Below, in pieces: positions 19,188 to 28,136 of a stretch of DNA of 64,000 bases (positions are counted from its first letter, which is position 1; every line of letters starts with the position of its first letter). The position numbers and the translations under genes were made by a program. Under the pieces are notes generated by a model that did not search any database, was not told the DNA's origin, and saw only the letters and a list, made by a program, of their open reading frames with translations. Origin of the DNA: GCA-2746605 sp963704835 (GTDB taxonomy: Bacteria; Bacteroidota; Ignavibacteria; Ignavibacteriales; Melioribacteraceae); assembly GCA_963704835.1 (NCBI GenBank), contig CAVPHW010000020.1, forward strand, positions 496,001-560,000. The letters are read 5' to 3'.

Positions 19188-19685
19188 TTATAATAATTTC
19201 TTAATATTATCATTTTTCTTCATTGATTCTTCAGCCATTTTTACTTTATAATCTACAAATTTTTTCTGAAGAGCTAAATTTCCTGTAGCAATAATTTGGA
19301 TTGCGAGCAATGCCGCATTTTTAGAACCATCAATTCCAACAGTAGCAACTGGAATTCCCGGTGGCATTTGGACAATTGAGAGCAATGAATCTAGCCCATC
19401 CTGAAAATTTGATTTCATTGGTACACCAATAACTGGCAAAACAGTTTGACCAGCAGTAACTCCAGGAAGATGTGCCGCCATTCCTGCAGCTGCAATAATA
19501 ACTTTTAATCCCCTTTCGACTGCAGTTTTGGTATATAATGAGTGTTCTTCAGGAGTTCTATGAGCAGATAATATTTTAACTTCAAACTGGATGTCAAATT
19601 CATTAAATATTGCGAATGACTTTTGCATTACAGGTAAATCTGAATCACTTCCCATAATTATTCCAACAAGTGGATTATTTGACAT
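19188..19685 (-). CDS. purE: N5-carboxyaminoimidazole ribonucleotide mutase
   Basis: Class I PurE, which converts N5-CAIR to CAIR in purine synthesis. The 165-residue protein shows IIMGSDSDLPVM at the start, the catalytic-histidine loop SAHRTPE (about residues 41-47), IIAAAGMAAHLPGV, and GVPM. These cover the octamer-forming core of the family. The last 15 residues are a charged tail. purK is not adjacent. The gene stands alone, converging with the SIMPL gene. Confidence 0.94.
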   Translation of the reverse strand: MSNNPLVGIIMGSDSDLPVMQKSFAIFNEFDIQFEVKILSAHRTPEEHSLYTKTAVERGLKVIIAAAGMAAHLPGVTAGQTVLPVIGVPMKSNFQDGLDSLLSIVQMPPGIPVATVGIDGSKNAALLAIQIIATGNLALQKKFVDYKVKMAEESMKKNDNIKKLL

Positions 19686-19947
19686 TGTAATTCCTATAAT
19701 TTATGCGTAAATAATTGAGTGCTAAATATAGAAAAGTTTTTTATTTCTTAATAGGTATGATTATTTACGATTGTAAATTAGATTTCAATTAACCTGATCT
19801 GTATTATTATAATAGGTAGTTATTAATTCAGATTGCCTTCAATCTAAACTTAAAATAAGATTATTTTTCACATTCTGTACTTTTTCGGAGTAGATAAAAA
19901 TAATTGAATAACCGAAAAATAATATCATAAATACATTAGTGTTGTTA

Positions 19948-20592
19948 TCATTTTCTTACAAGTGATCCAGCACCCGATATATCTGTCTTCACATCCGTGG
20001 GATTTCCATAAAGTGCAATATGACCAGCACCTGAAACTTCTGCATTCACCGAATTAGATGAGTTTATTATAGCATTAGCTGCTCCACTTACATCAATTTC
20101 AAGATCCTCAGTAATAAAATTCATAGCGTCAAGATCAGCTGCTCCGCTAATATCAATGGTAACAGAGTTGGCTATCCCTTCAATTACTACGCTAGATGCT
20201 CCGCTTAAGTCTAATTCAAATTCACTTGAATTTATTCCATAAGCTGATAATTCATTTGCACCCGAACAATCAATGGAAACAAGAGATGGAACTATAATAT
20301 TTATCTTTAAATCTCGTTTAGGTCTTAAACTTTCCTTAGAATATATGTAAAGTGTGCTTCCCTTTACCTTTGTTTTAATATAATCCATTAGATTACTTTC
20401 AGCAGTTATTTCAACTAAAGTTTTATTACCTATAATAATTTCAATCTCAAAACTACCCGAAGCATCTATTTTATCAAACGATCCTATTTCTCTAACTTCC
20501 GAAATTTCATTACCATTTCCCTTAATTCCATTTAATTTGCATGAAACCAAAACAAATGAGGATAATATTAGATATACAATTATTTTTTTCAT
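19948..20592 (-). CDS. GIN-domain (DUF2807) putative lipoprotein
   Basis: The N-terminus has a signal peptide with lipobox-like LVSC at about residues 15-18, so a lipoprotein is likely. The rest is a single repetitive beta structure with recurring short repeats (DASG, DLSGAS, DISGAA, DVSGAA, EVSGAG, DISGAG), typical of the 'head GIN' domain, which folds as a right-handed parallel beta helix. The family is common in Bacteroidota-like bacteria and its function is unknown. Gaps of about 260 bp on the purE side and 225 bp on the ppa side show no other gene. Confidence 0.85.
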   Translation of the reverse strand: MKKIIVYLILSSFVLVSCKLNGIKGNGNEISEVREIGSFDKIDASGSFEIEIIIGNKTLVEITAESNLMDYIKTKVKGSTLYIYSKESLRPKRDLKINIIVPSLVSIDCSGANELSAYGINSSEFELDLSGASSVVIEGIANSVTIDISGAADLDAMNFITEDLEIDVSGAANAIINSSNSVNAEVSGAGHIALYGNPTDVKTDISGAGSLVRK

Positions 20593-20816
20593 AATAATTC
20601 CATTTTTCTATTATGACGTAATAATTTTTAATAAGTTTCATTTTTAATCCATTTCAATTGTAAATTCATTTTTTTTCTTAAAGTTACTCTTTAAATGCTG
20701 ACTGGAATTAATTTTCTCGATGTCGTTATTCGCTAACAATTTGTGATATTAAGTGCAATAATATTTTCTATTTTCATTATATTGCTACAATTCAATTTAA
20801 TTTTTAAAGGATTTAT

Positions 20817-21428
20817 ATGGCTTTCCCCACTCCTTTTTTTAAGTGGCGCCCTCATCCATGGCACGGATTAGAAATTGGTAAAGGTGCTCCCGAAATAGTA
20901 AATGCATATATAGAAATCACACCATTTGATTTTGTTAAATATGAAGTTGATAAAACAACAGGATATTTAAGAGTTGATAGGCCACACAGAACTTCTTCCC
21001 AACCACCATCTTTATATGGATTTATTCCTAAAACATATTGTGGAGAAAGAGTTAAAAATCTTTCTCCTAGTTCAGTTATTGGCGATGGAGATCCGTTAGA
21101 TATATGTATTATAACGGAGAGACCTATCAATAAATCTGAAATTATTTTAGATGCAAAAATTGTTGGTGGAATTCAAATGATTGATCATGGAGAAGCTGAC
21201 GATAAAATAATTGCTGTATTAGCAAATGATAATGTTTGGCAATCTGCTAATGAAATTGAAGATTTACCCGATGTAATGATAGAAAGATTGAGGCATTATT
21301 TTCTAACATATAAGCTTGTTTCTGGTGAAGAATCTAAAGTTAAAATTGATAAACTATACAATCGGGAGCATGCATTAAAAGTTGTAGAAGCCTCTATTCT
21401 TGATTATAGAGATGAGTATGGCGAGTGA
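20817..21428 (+). CDS. ppa: Inorganic pyrophosphatase (family I)
   Basis: This soluble enzyme hydrolyses PPi to two phosphates and pulls biosynthetic reactions forward. The 203-residue protein has the family I metal-binding signature GDGDPLDICIITE (about residues 89-101) and the substrate-binding segments YEVDKTTG and YGFIPKTYCG. It resembles the longer, eukaryote-like bacterial type, with PHPWHGLEIG at the N-terminus. The start follows an AAAGGA-type ribosome-binding site. It is followed 42 bp later by the TraB gene on the same strand. Confidence 0.93.
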   Translation: MAFPTPFFKWRPHPWHGLEIGKGAPEIVNAYIEITPFDFVKYEVDKTTGYLRVDRPHRTSSQPPSLYGFIPKTYCGERVKNLSPSSVIGDGDPLDICIITERPINKSEIILDAKIVGGIQMIDHGEADDKIIAVLANDNVWQSANEIEDLPDVMIERLRHYFLTYKLVSGEESKVKIDKLYNREHALKVVEASILDYRDEYGE

Positions 21429-21470
21429 TAGTTTGATCTTTAATTTTTTCCGGAAAAGGAATTTGTATTA

Positions 21471-22646
21471 ATGAGTTATTTAGAATCGAATGATGTCCAT
21501 TTACTAAATTATAAAGATAAACAGATATTTCTTATTGGAACTGCTCATATTTCTAAGATGTCGGCTGATCTAGTTAAAGAGGTTATTATTTCTGAAATGC
21601 CTGATACTGTTTGCGTAGAATTGGATGCACAAAGATTGGAATCAATAAAAAATAAAAAAAGGTGGGAAAATTTAGACCTTAAAACCATTATTAAACAAAA
21701 ACAGCTAAGTACTTTGATTATAAACATATTGCTATCATCATATCAGAAAAAACTTGGCAGTAAATTAGGAGTTAATCCTGGATTAGAATTACTTGAAGCA
21801 GTAAAAATTGCGGAAGAAAATAATCTAGCTATAGAATTAATTGACAGAGATGTAAAAATTACGCTAAAAAGAGCATGGCATTCAATGAGCTTTTTCCAAA
21901 AAGCAAAATTTATGACTTTTGGACTAGCAAGTGTTTTCGACAAGCAAGAAATTACTGAAGAACAACTTGAAGAATTAAAAAACAAAGATGTATTAACTGA
22001 ACTTATGAATGATCTTGGTAAAGAATTACCAGTTTTGAAGAAAGTCCTAATTGATGAGCGAGATAGTTTTTTAGCACAAAAGATTATGAATTCATCAGGT
22101 AATAAAATAGTTGCAGTTGTTGGTGCTGGTCATGTTCAAGGTATATTGGATAAAATAAATAGTGATGAAAAGATAAATATTGAAGAAATCACTTTCATTC
22201 CAAAACCTTCCCCTGTCGCAAAAATTATTGGTTGGTCTATACCGATATTAATAATATGTTCAATCGTTTATATTGGTTTAGCAAAGGGATTTGATGAGGC
22301 CGGAAATAGTGTACTTATTTGGATTTTAGCAAATGGCATCCCAAGTGCAATTGGCGCAATAATAGCTTTTGGTCATCCTTATGCAATTATTTCTGTGTTT
22401 TTTGCTGCCCCTCTCACTAGCTTGACTCCATTAATTGGTGCCGGTTATGTGGCTGCATTTGTTCAATCTTATTTTAAACCTCCAGTTGTGCTAGAAATAC
22501 AAAACGTGAGCGAGGATATTAATAAGCTAAGCTTATGGTGGAAGAATAAACTTCTTAGGATTTTACTTGTATTTATCCTTTCCGGTTTAGGAAGTGTGCT
22601 AGGAACTTATGTGGGAGCATATAAGATTTTTACAAATCTTTTTTAA
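21471..22646 (+). CDS. TraB/PrgY-family membrane protein
   Basis: A 391-residue protein. The N-terminal 220 residues carry the TraB signature: FLIGTAHISKMSADLV with the conserved GTAH, VCVELDAQR, and VVGAGHVQGI later. The C-terminal 150 residues are hydrophobic with about four membrane helices. Named members block pheromone processing in Enterococcus, and the fold is related to TIKI/GumN proteases with the GTxH and GxxH motifs as the putative metal site. In this chromosomal setting the substrate is unknown. A 7-bp hairpin plus T run overlaps its stop codon. Confidence 0.87.
   Translation: MSYLESNDVHLLNYKDKQIFLIGTAHISKMSADLVKEVIISEMPDTVCVELDAQRLESIKNKKRWENLDLKTIIKQKQLSTLIINILLSSYQKKLGSKLGVNPGLELLEAVKIAEENNLAIELIDRDVKITLKRAWHSMSFFQKAKFMTFGLASVFDKQEITEEQLEELKNKDVLTELMNDLGKELPVLKKVLIDERDSFLAQKIMNSSGNKIVAVVGAGHVQGILDKINSDEKINIEEITFIPKPSPVAKIIGWSIPILIICSIVYIGLAKGFDEAGNSVLIWILANGIPSAIGAIIAFGHPYAIISVFFAAPLTSLTPLIGAGYVAAFVQSYFKPPVVLEIQNVSEDINKLSLWWKNKLLRILLVFILSGLGSVLGTYVGAYKIFTNLF
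22623..22644 (+). terminator. Weak intrinsic terminator overlapping the TraB stop codon
   Basis: AAGATTT and AAATCTT form a perfect 7-bp stem with a TTAC loop, followed directly by six T. The stem is AT-rich and so not very stable, and it lies within the last codons of the gene. A second inverted pair (AGCTCT at 22658, AGAGCT at 22684) lies in the convergent gap and may act for the other strand. Confidence 0.4.
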
Positions 22647-22709
22647 CAAGATCTGAAAGCTCTTTGTTTTCCTCTGGTGTCTCAGAGCTAAAATCTTTTA
22701 TCTTAAATC

Positions 22710-23261
22710 TTAAATCATCTCACTCATAAGTTCTTTTCTTGGTTGTGCAATAACTACTTTATTAACGAGTAATCCCTTTGCACTTATCAATGCAGCACCT
22801 GCATCTACAGCTGTTTGAACCGCTGAGACATCGCCTGTTAAAGTACAAAAAGCTTTCCCACCCAATGCCATTGCTAGTCTAATTTCTATTATTCTAACGG
22901 TTGCAGATTTAACAGCTGCATCTGCTCCCTCAATTAACGAGGCTACTGAAAATGACTCAATGATTCCTAATGCTTCAAGGTTTTCAACACCAGAATGACC
23001 TGATAAAGCTGGGAAAATATCTTTATGAACATTTGGTATTACAAAAGTATCAATTACAGAAAAATCTACTTGCTCTGCAGCAGTTTCAACTGCTGTTTGA
23101 ACAGCAGCAACATCACCGCCTATTAAAACCATATATTTTCCGGAACAAATTGATCTAGAAATTATTAATTCAACTTCCGAAGTTTTTAACATTATATCAG
23201 CTGCTTGCATTCCTGCTGCAATGCTGGAAAGTTCTAATAGACCTATAGAATTCAATTGCAT
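22710..23261 (-). CDS. pduT: PduT-like tandem-BMC shell protein with Fe-S cysteine
   Basis: A 183-residue protein made of two BMC domains: residues 1-88 (IGLLELSSIAAGMQAADIML, GGDVAAVQTAVE) and about 93-178 (LGIIESFSVASLIEGADAAV, GDVSAVQTAVDAG). The SICSGK loop at about residue 38 matches the cysteine that binds a [4Fe-4S] cluster at the trimer pore of PduT. Such trimers sit in the shell of bacterial microcompartments and are thought to pass electrons through it. A TTG-started extension is possible, but GGATG lies just before the ATG at 23261. pduS lies directly upstream; no other shell protein is in the window. Confidence 0.92.
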   Translation of the reverse strand: MQLNSIGLLELSSIAAGMQAADIMLKTSEVELIISRSICSGKYMVLIGGDVAAVQTAVETAAEQVDFSVIDTFVIPNVHKDIFPALSGHSGVENLEALGIIESFSVASLIEGADAAVKSATVRIIEIRLAMALGGKAFCTLTGDVSAVQTAVDAGAALISAKGLLVNKVVIAQPRKELMSEMI

Positions 23262-23322
23262 TTTACATCCTTTCGTCAAACATTATTAAATATAAAACTT
23301 TTCATTTATTGCACAAAAAACA

Positions 23323-24643
23323 CTATCTATTCTCAATAATAATATATTCCTTACAAACTTCTGTTACAATTCCGCTGATTGATGCATGGACCAATGCTCC
23401 TAATATACCTTGTTCTAAATTTCCAACTAAATCGCCTTTTTTAATTTTGGAGCCGACAGTAATAACCGAATTAGTTGGAGAACCTACATGTTGTTTTAAG
23501 TAATATTTTTACACTATTTGGTTCAGGAAAATCACTTCTATAAGGTGTGTGATGATTGTATTTCTCAACTTTCAATCTTTTCATTAGTTGATTTATTGGA
23601 ACACTTCTTCCCTCTTTAATTGGATGAACTTTTAATGGTTTTGTCTGTACATATTTAATTTCGTTCACTTTTAGATAATCTTTCCCTTGATCACAAGCTT
23701 CGCGAGGATATAAATCTTCTGGACAAGCATATAGTGAACATAAACCACAAGAGCAGCACAAATCAGCGTACTGATTCCAGACCTTTTCTCCGGTTGTAGT
23801 AAAGCCAAGAGATCTCATAACTTTGTGAGGTTGAACATCATACCCTAAAAAATATCTTGGACAAAATTCAGTACAATAACTACATTGATCGCATGCTGAT
23901 TTTCCAATTTTGTTCATACTTTCAATTGGGCGATCCATTCTACTGATTAGATAATGATCTTTTGGAAGAATAATAAGACCTGCAGTTGTCTTAGTAACTA
24001 CTTCACTTTATATCAAAAGACAGCTTTCCCATCATTAAACCGCTTACAAAAATTCCATAATCGGAGACGGTTGTACCACCAACAAATTTAATAACATCTT
24101 CAAAAGAAGTTCCGATGGGTACAAAAAAAGAAGAAGGATTTTTAACTGCTCCGGTAACACAAATAAACTTTTCAGTAACTGGAATATCATTATTAGCATT
24201 AAAGACGTTATAAAATGTTTCTACATTGTTTACAACACAACCTACATCAAGTGGCAAACCTTTAGGTGGAATTAATCTTTTTGTTGCGTGGTAAACAAGT
24301 TCATATTCATCTCCTGAAGGATAAAAATCACCAAGAAAACTCATCTCTATTTTACTATTCTTAATTTCGGTTTCAATTGTTAGAAATTGCTAATGTATTT
24401 TTAGATTTAATTCCAAAAAAACCTTTTTTTGCATTAGTACTTTCAAACATTAGTTTCAAACCACTAACAATTTCCGGAGCATGATTAACCATAATTTCAT
24501 AATCTTTATGAATCAAGTGGTTCACATTCAGCACCATTTGCTAAAATAAATTCAACGTTTGATTTTGCTTTTATATGTGTTGGAAATCCAGCACCACCAG
24601 CCCCAACAACTCCGGCATTAAATATTTTTTCTGCTAAATTCAC
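23323..24643 (-). CDS. pduS: PduS-like RnfC-family flavoprotein (four frameshifts)
   Basis: After removal of four surplus bases (near 23495, 24000, 24375 and 24510) the gene encodes about 438 residues. Order: a glycine-rich flavin/NADH-binding RnfC core (GAGGAGFPTHIKAK, ANGAECEP), a SLBB-like middle (VTGAVKNPSSFFVPIGTSFEDV), two [4Fe-4S] sites (CDQCSYCTEFCP, CCSCGLCSLYACP), and a C-terminal barrel-sandwich region (VGSKIKKGDLVG). PduS reduces cobalamin or other acceptors in microcompartments and partners PduT. The start is probably the GTG at 24643, 3 bases past the phosphatase stop, because ATG at 24645 runs at once into TGA. Confidence 0.85.
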
Positions 24644-24646
24644 ATT

Positions 24647-25884
24647 TTAATTCCTTTTTATAACAACCACAGTCTTATCATCTTGGTATTTACTTTCAGA
24701 AGTAGAAAATTTTTGTACATCTTCAATAATTGTTGTCGCAATTTCTTTTGGAGTCTTATCAAAGTTAGCAATAATTAATTTCATCTAATCTATTTTCTTC
24801 ATAAAATTGAAATTTATCATTTGCAGCCTCAGTAATTCCATCTGAATAGATTATAAGAATATCTCCTTTACTAAAATTAATGCTATCAGTCTCATACTTA
24901 GAATTTGGAGCAGGTCCAAGCAATGGTCCAGTTGGTTGCAATAAAGTTATTTTTTTTGTTTCATTACTATAAAATATAGGCGGATTATGTCCGGCATTTG
25001 CATAAAGAAATAAGTCCTTTTTTATCATTTGATAGTTCACCATAAAATAATGTTGAAAATTTATCATCGCTAAAAATTTTATTTACCAAGATTGTTCATA
25101 CGTATTCATCATTGGTGAAATTTTCATTTGGAAATTACCTGCCATTCTTATGGCACCAGAGATATACATCGCTTCAGCAGAAGCACTTAAACCTTTTGAA
25201 GCAGCATCACCTAAAACAATTCCCAAGTCTTTCTTCATCATCCCCAACAGTAATATAATCATAGAAATCACCACCAACAATTTCAGCGGGAACTGTAATT
25301 CCAAAAATATCATAATTATGAAATTTATGTTCATGTTCCGGTAAAATGCTTCGCTGCAATTGTTTCGCTTTATCAATATCCTCAATTAAATTCTTTCTTG
25401 AAGAAGATATTCTTCTTTCACGAATTTTTGAAGTTAGTACTGTAGCAACAATATTTAAGACATAACGCAGATCTTCATCTAAATCATCACTATTCAATGA
25501 CAACAAATATTCATAATAAGATTCTGAACCGACCTTAATTTTGCTACCAATTCCTGAAGCGGAATATTTTAATATTCCTTTTTTTAATAATGTCTCATTT
25601 GTTTCATTTGCCAGAATTGTTCTGTACTTAGCAACATGCGCTAAAACCGGATTATCTTTAAAGTTAAGTTCAAAATTTTTCTTAATTTTTTGAACTTTGC
25701 CCATTTGATGCAGAAGCACATAAGTCTTTTTTGTCAGAATTTAATTTCCAAATTCTACCACCATTAATATTATTTTCATGACTTTTTACAAGTTGATTAA
25801 GAACTTCATATAATAAGTCATTTTCCGATTCAAATTTATTTGATGCAAGGCATCAATTGCTTTATATAATCTTTTTTGTTCCAT
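24647..25884 (-). CDS. SpoIIE-type PP2C serine/threonine phosphatase (heavily frameshifted)
   Basis: Joining the open segments by removing about eight surplus bases gives roughly 409 residues. The N-terminal half resembles a GAF-like sensor region, followed by the helix AKQLQRSILPEHEHKF that typically links to a SpoIIE domain. The phosphatase core is visible in pieces: VGGDFYDYITVGDD, GIVLGDAASKGLSASAEAM, YANAGHNPPIFY, and GDILIIYSDGITEA, which together carry the metal-binding aspartates. Such phosphatases act on anti-sigma-factor antagonists. It is followed 3 bases later by pduS and preceded 19 bases upstream by the M64 peptidase, so it is probably in one operon with both. Confidence 0.8.
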
Positions 25885-25903
25885 TTATATTAAGATTACC
25901 AAA

Positions 25904-27179
25904 TTATTTTGAATAAAAATTGAGAATTTTAACAATTGCAGCTTTACTAACTTCGTTAAACTCATCACTGTTAAACGCTTTCATGAGGCTATTTTGAGAT
26001 GATCTAAATACACCTTTTTCTACGTATCCACCACCTTCATAAACTCCAGTTTCAAGTTCGTTTTCACCTTTAGAGACTGTCGGAATTTCTGAATTTGGAT
26101 TCATTAGATTTTTCCATTTAGAATCAAAATTAACCAAAGTTGTAATATTTGGTTCCCAAGGTTCAACATCTAAAGGATAAAAATTTTGATACGCAACATC
26201 GGATGTATAATACTCATCTGCTAAACCAACAAGTCCATGCCCAAGTTCATGAACAAATATTTGTTTTGAAGATTTGTTATCAACAACAGTGGTTGAATAG
26301 TAATTGTAAATTGAACCGCCTCCATATTTTTCTGAATTAACCAATATATATATCTGATCGTAAGGAACATTTGAGGCATAATTCCTAACTGATTTATTAT
26401 CCATTGTCATAATATATCTTTCACTATCAAAAGTATAATAAGTTGAATTCACAATAGTTTTTTTCCAAATAGAATCAGCAGGAATATCAATTCCACTTTC
26501 TTCTGAATGTGCTAAAATACCCCAAATATTAATGGAATTTTTATAACTGGTAAAGGGTTCGTATAAAAATAGATAATTAGCAAATCGTTCACAATCAGCT
26601 CTAAATTTATCCATTTCACTTTCTGTATATCCATCGGGTATAAAAACAATATCCAGTGCAGTCTTCGAACTTCTAGTATTGTGAACCTTAAAACTCTCCG
26701 ACTTATTCAATTTTTCTTTTTTCACAAAATAACTATTCGGATCAACTAGAAATTCAGTTCTTTTCATAAAATTATTTAAGTTGTCTCTATCATGAATTTC
26801 AACTCTAACTGAATCTTTGGGATATGGAAAAACAAGTGTTTCGGAAAAGGATCTACTTATTATTTTGGCTTCATCGGTAGTTTGCCATTCTTGGAAAAGA
26901 GTTGAATATCCTTTTGAATAAATTAAATTACCAGTCTTTTATATCAAAAACCATGTACATAAAATTACCAAAACCAATAGTATCAATTAAGTTAATTTTT
27001 GAACCACCCCAAAAAGGTTCCTCAATTAATTCATCAAAAGTATAGTAATCCTCAGTTGCATTCCCTGAATGGAAATAATCTAATCTCAATTGTTTATTAT
27101 GGAAATAATGATCAAAACTGATTTGAGAAAATATTGATGATGAAATAGATAATAAAAATAAGATTGTAATATTTTTCAT
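25904..27179 (-). CDS. Secreted M64-family metallopeptidase (one frameshift)
   Basis: About 424 residues after removing one surplus base near 26932. The N-terminus is a signal peptide (MKNITILFLLSISSSIFSQ). An N-terminal domain (FDHYFHNKQLRLDYFHSGN, then EEPFWGGSKINLIDT) precedes the catalytic domain with the zinc motif HELGHGLVGLADEYY. This matches the M64 (IgA-peptidase-like) family found in gut and anaerobic Bacteroidota. It should be exported and cleave proteins. The upstream frame stops after FDIKDW, and the other frame continues NLIYSKGYSTLFQEWQTTDE, as the family requires. Confidence 0.85.
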
Positions 27180-27198
27180 ATTGATTCAGTTTATTATT

Positions 27199-27262
27199 AT
27201 AGATTCCGGATCAAGTCCGGAATGACAAGCCATTCTCATGATGAACTTGTTTCAGTAACTAA
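27199..27262. repeat. REP-like intergenic repeat unit with two imperfect palindromes
   Basis: The 100-bp gap between pyrE and the M64 gene holds ATTCCGGATCAAGTCCGGAA (a 7-bp stem TTCCGGA/TCCGGAA around TCAAG) and then a TCATGATGAACTTGTTTCAG stretch. Both resemble dispersed intergenic palindromes seen in many bacterial genomes. The resemblance is from memory. No second full copy occurs in the window. Confidence 0.45.
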
Positions 27263-27279
27263 TTTAATTATTAAAAATA

Positions 27280-27853
27280 CTAAATTTTTCGTGAACCTGG
27301 TTTGACTAATGGTTTACCTTCTTTACAAATTGGACACTCATCGGGCAAATATGAGATAACCTCCATTTGTAAAGCACTAATTTGGGGGACTTTAAAATCT
27401 ACCTTTCCATTACTTCTATCAACAAGCATTCCAACTCCTACAACATTCGCATTACTTGTCTTTACAATATCAATTACTTCAAACACTGAGCCACCAGTTG
27501 TTACAACATCTTCACAAACTAAAATGTTTTCGTGCTCCTTAATTTCGAATCCCCTTCTCAAGGTTAAATTTTTAGATTCTCGCTCTGCAAAAATAAACTT
27601 TTTATTCAATTGTCTAGCAATTTCTTGACCAACAACAATTCCACCAATAGCAGGTGAGATAACAGTATCAATTTCAAAATCCTTAAAATAATCAGCAATG
27701 ATTTTACAAATAGTCGATGTATATTCAGGATACTGCAATACTTTTGCACACTGAAAATATTGACTACTATGTCGACCAGATGTTAATAAAAAATGCCCTT
27801 CTAAGAGGGCATCAGTTTTATAAAAATAATTCGAGTAATTCTTTTTTTTCCAT
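27280..27853 (-). CDS. pyrE: Orotate phosphoribosyltransferase (one frameshift)
   Basis: PyrE joins orotate to PRPP to give OMP in pyrimidine synthesis. The intact part has the PRPP loop LVCEDVVTTGGSV, the core DTVISPAIGGIVVG, and KFIFAERE. The N-terminal part LLEGHFLLTSGRHSSQYFQC is readable in the same frame upstream of any start codon. The true ATG at 27853 begins in another frame (MEKKELLELF), and one surplus T in the run near 27822-27826 separates the two. The repaired length is 190 residues, normal for the family. It starts 2 bases after the stop of the pterin dehydratase gene. Confidence 0.88.
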
Positions 27854-27855
27854 TT

Positions 27856-28136
27856 TTAGATAATTCCGTCTATTTTTGATATTAGTTCAAAATCCTTATT
27901 TGTAATACCGGAATGAGGAATGCGTAAAAGTTGATATTTTAACTTTGTTCCATGAATGCAAATTTAATATCCGGGTGATGATTCAATTTCTCAGAAACAA
28001 AACCAATTTTAATAACAAAAGAAATAGCACATGTAAAATCTAAAAAATCGAATTCTTTTGCAATACATTTCCCATCATAATTCCAACCTTTAAATTCATT
28101 AAGCTTCTTAAGTATTTCGGTCTCGGTAAAACTCAT
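27856..28136 (-). CDS. 4a-hydroxytetrahydrobiopterin dehydratase (two frameshifts)
   Basis: The pterin-4a-carbinolamine dehydratase family is identified by the active-site motif LNHHPDI (about residues 51-57), preceded by FKGWNYDGKCIAKEF. The unbroken frame stops after FMEQS. Removing one surplus base there gives WNKVKIST, and one more near 27925 gives GITNKDFELISKIDGII, which ends at the TAA at 27856. The repaired protein is 92 residues, the family norm. It recycles pterin cofactor after aromatic hydroxylation. Its start overlaps the clpC stop by 29 bases. Confidence 0.83.

Noticed and set aside
20593..20816. Small gene between the GIN lipoprotein and ppa
   Set aside because: No frame with a ribosome-binding site or protein-like composition; treated as intergenic.
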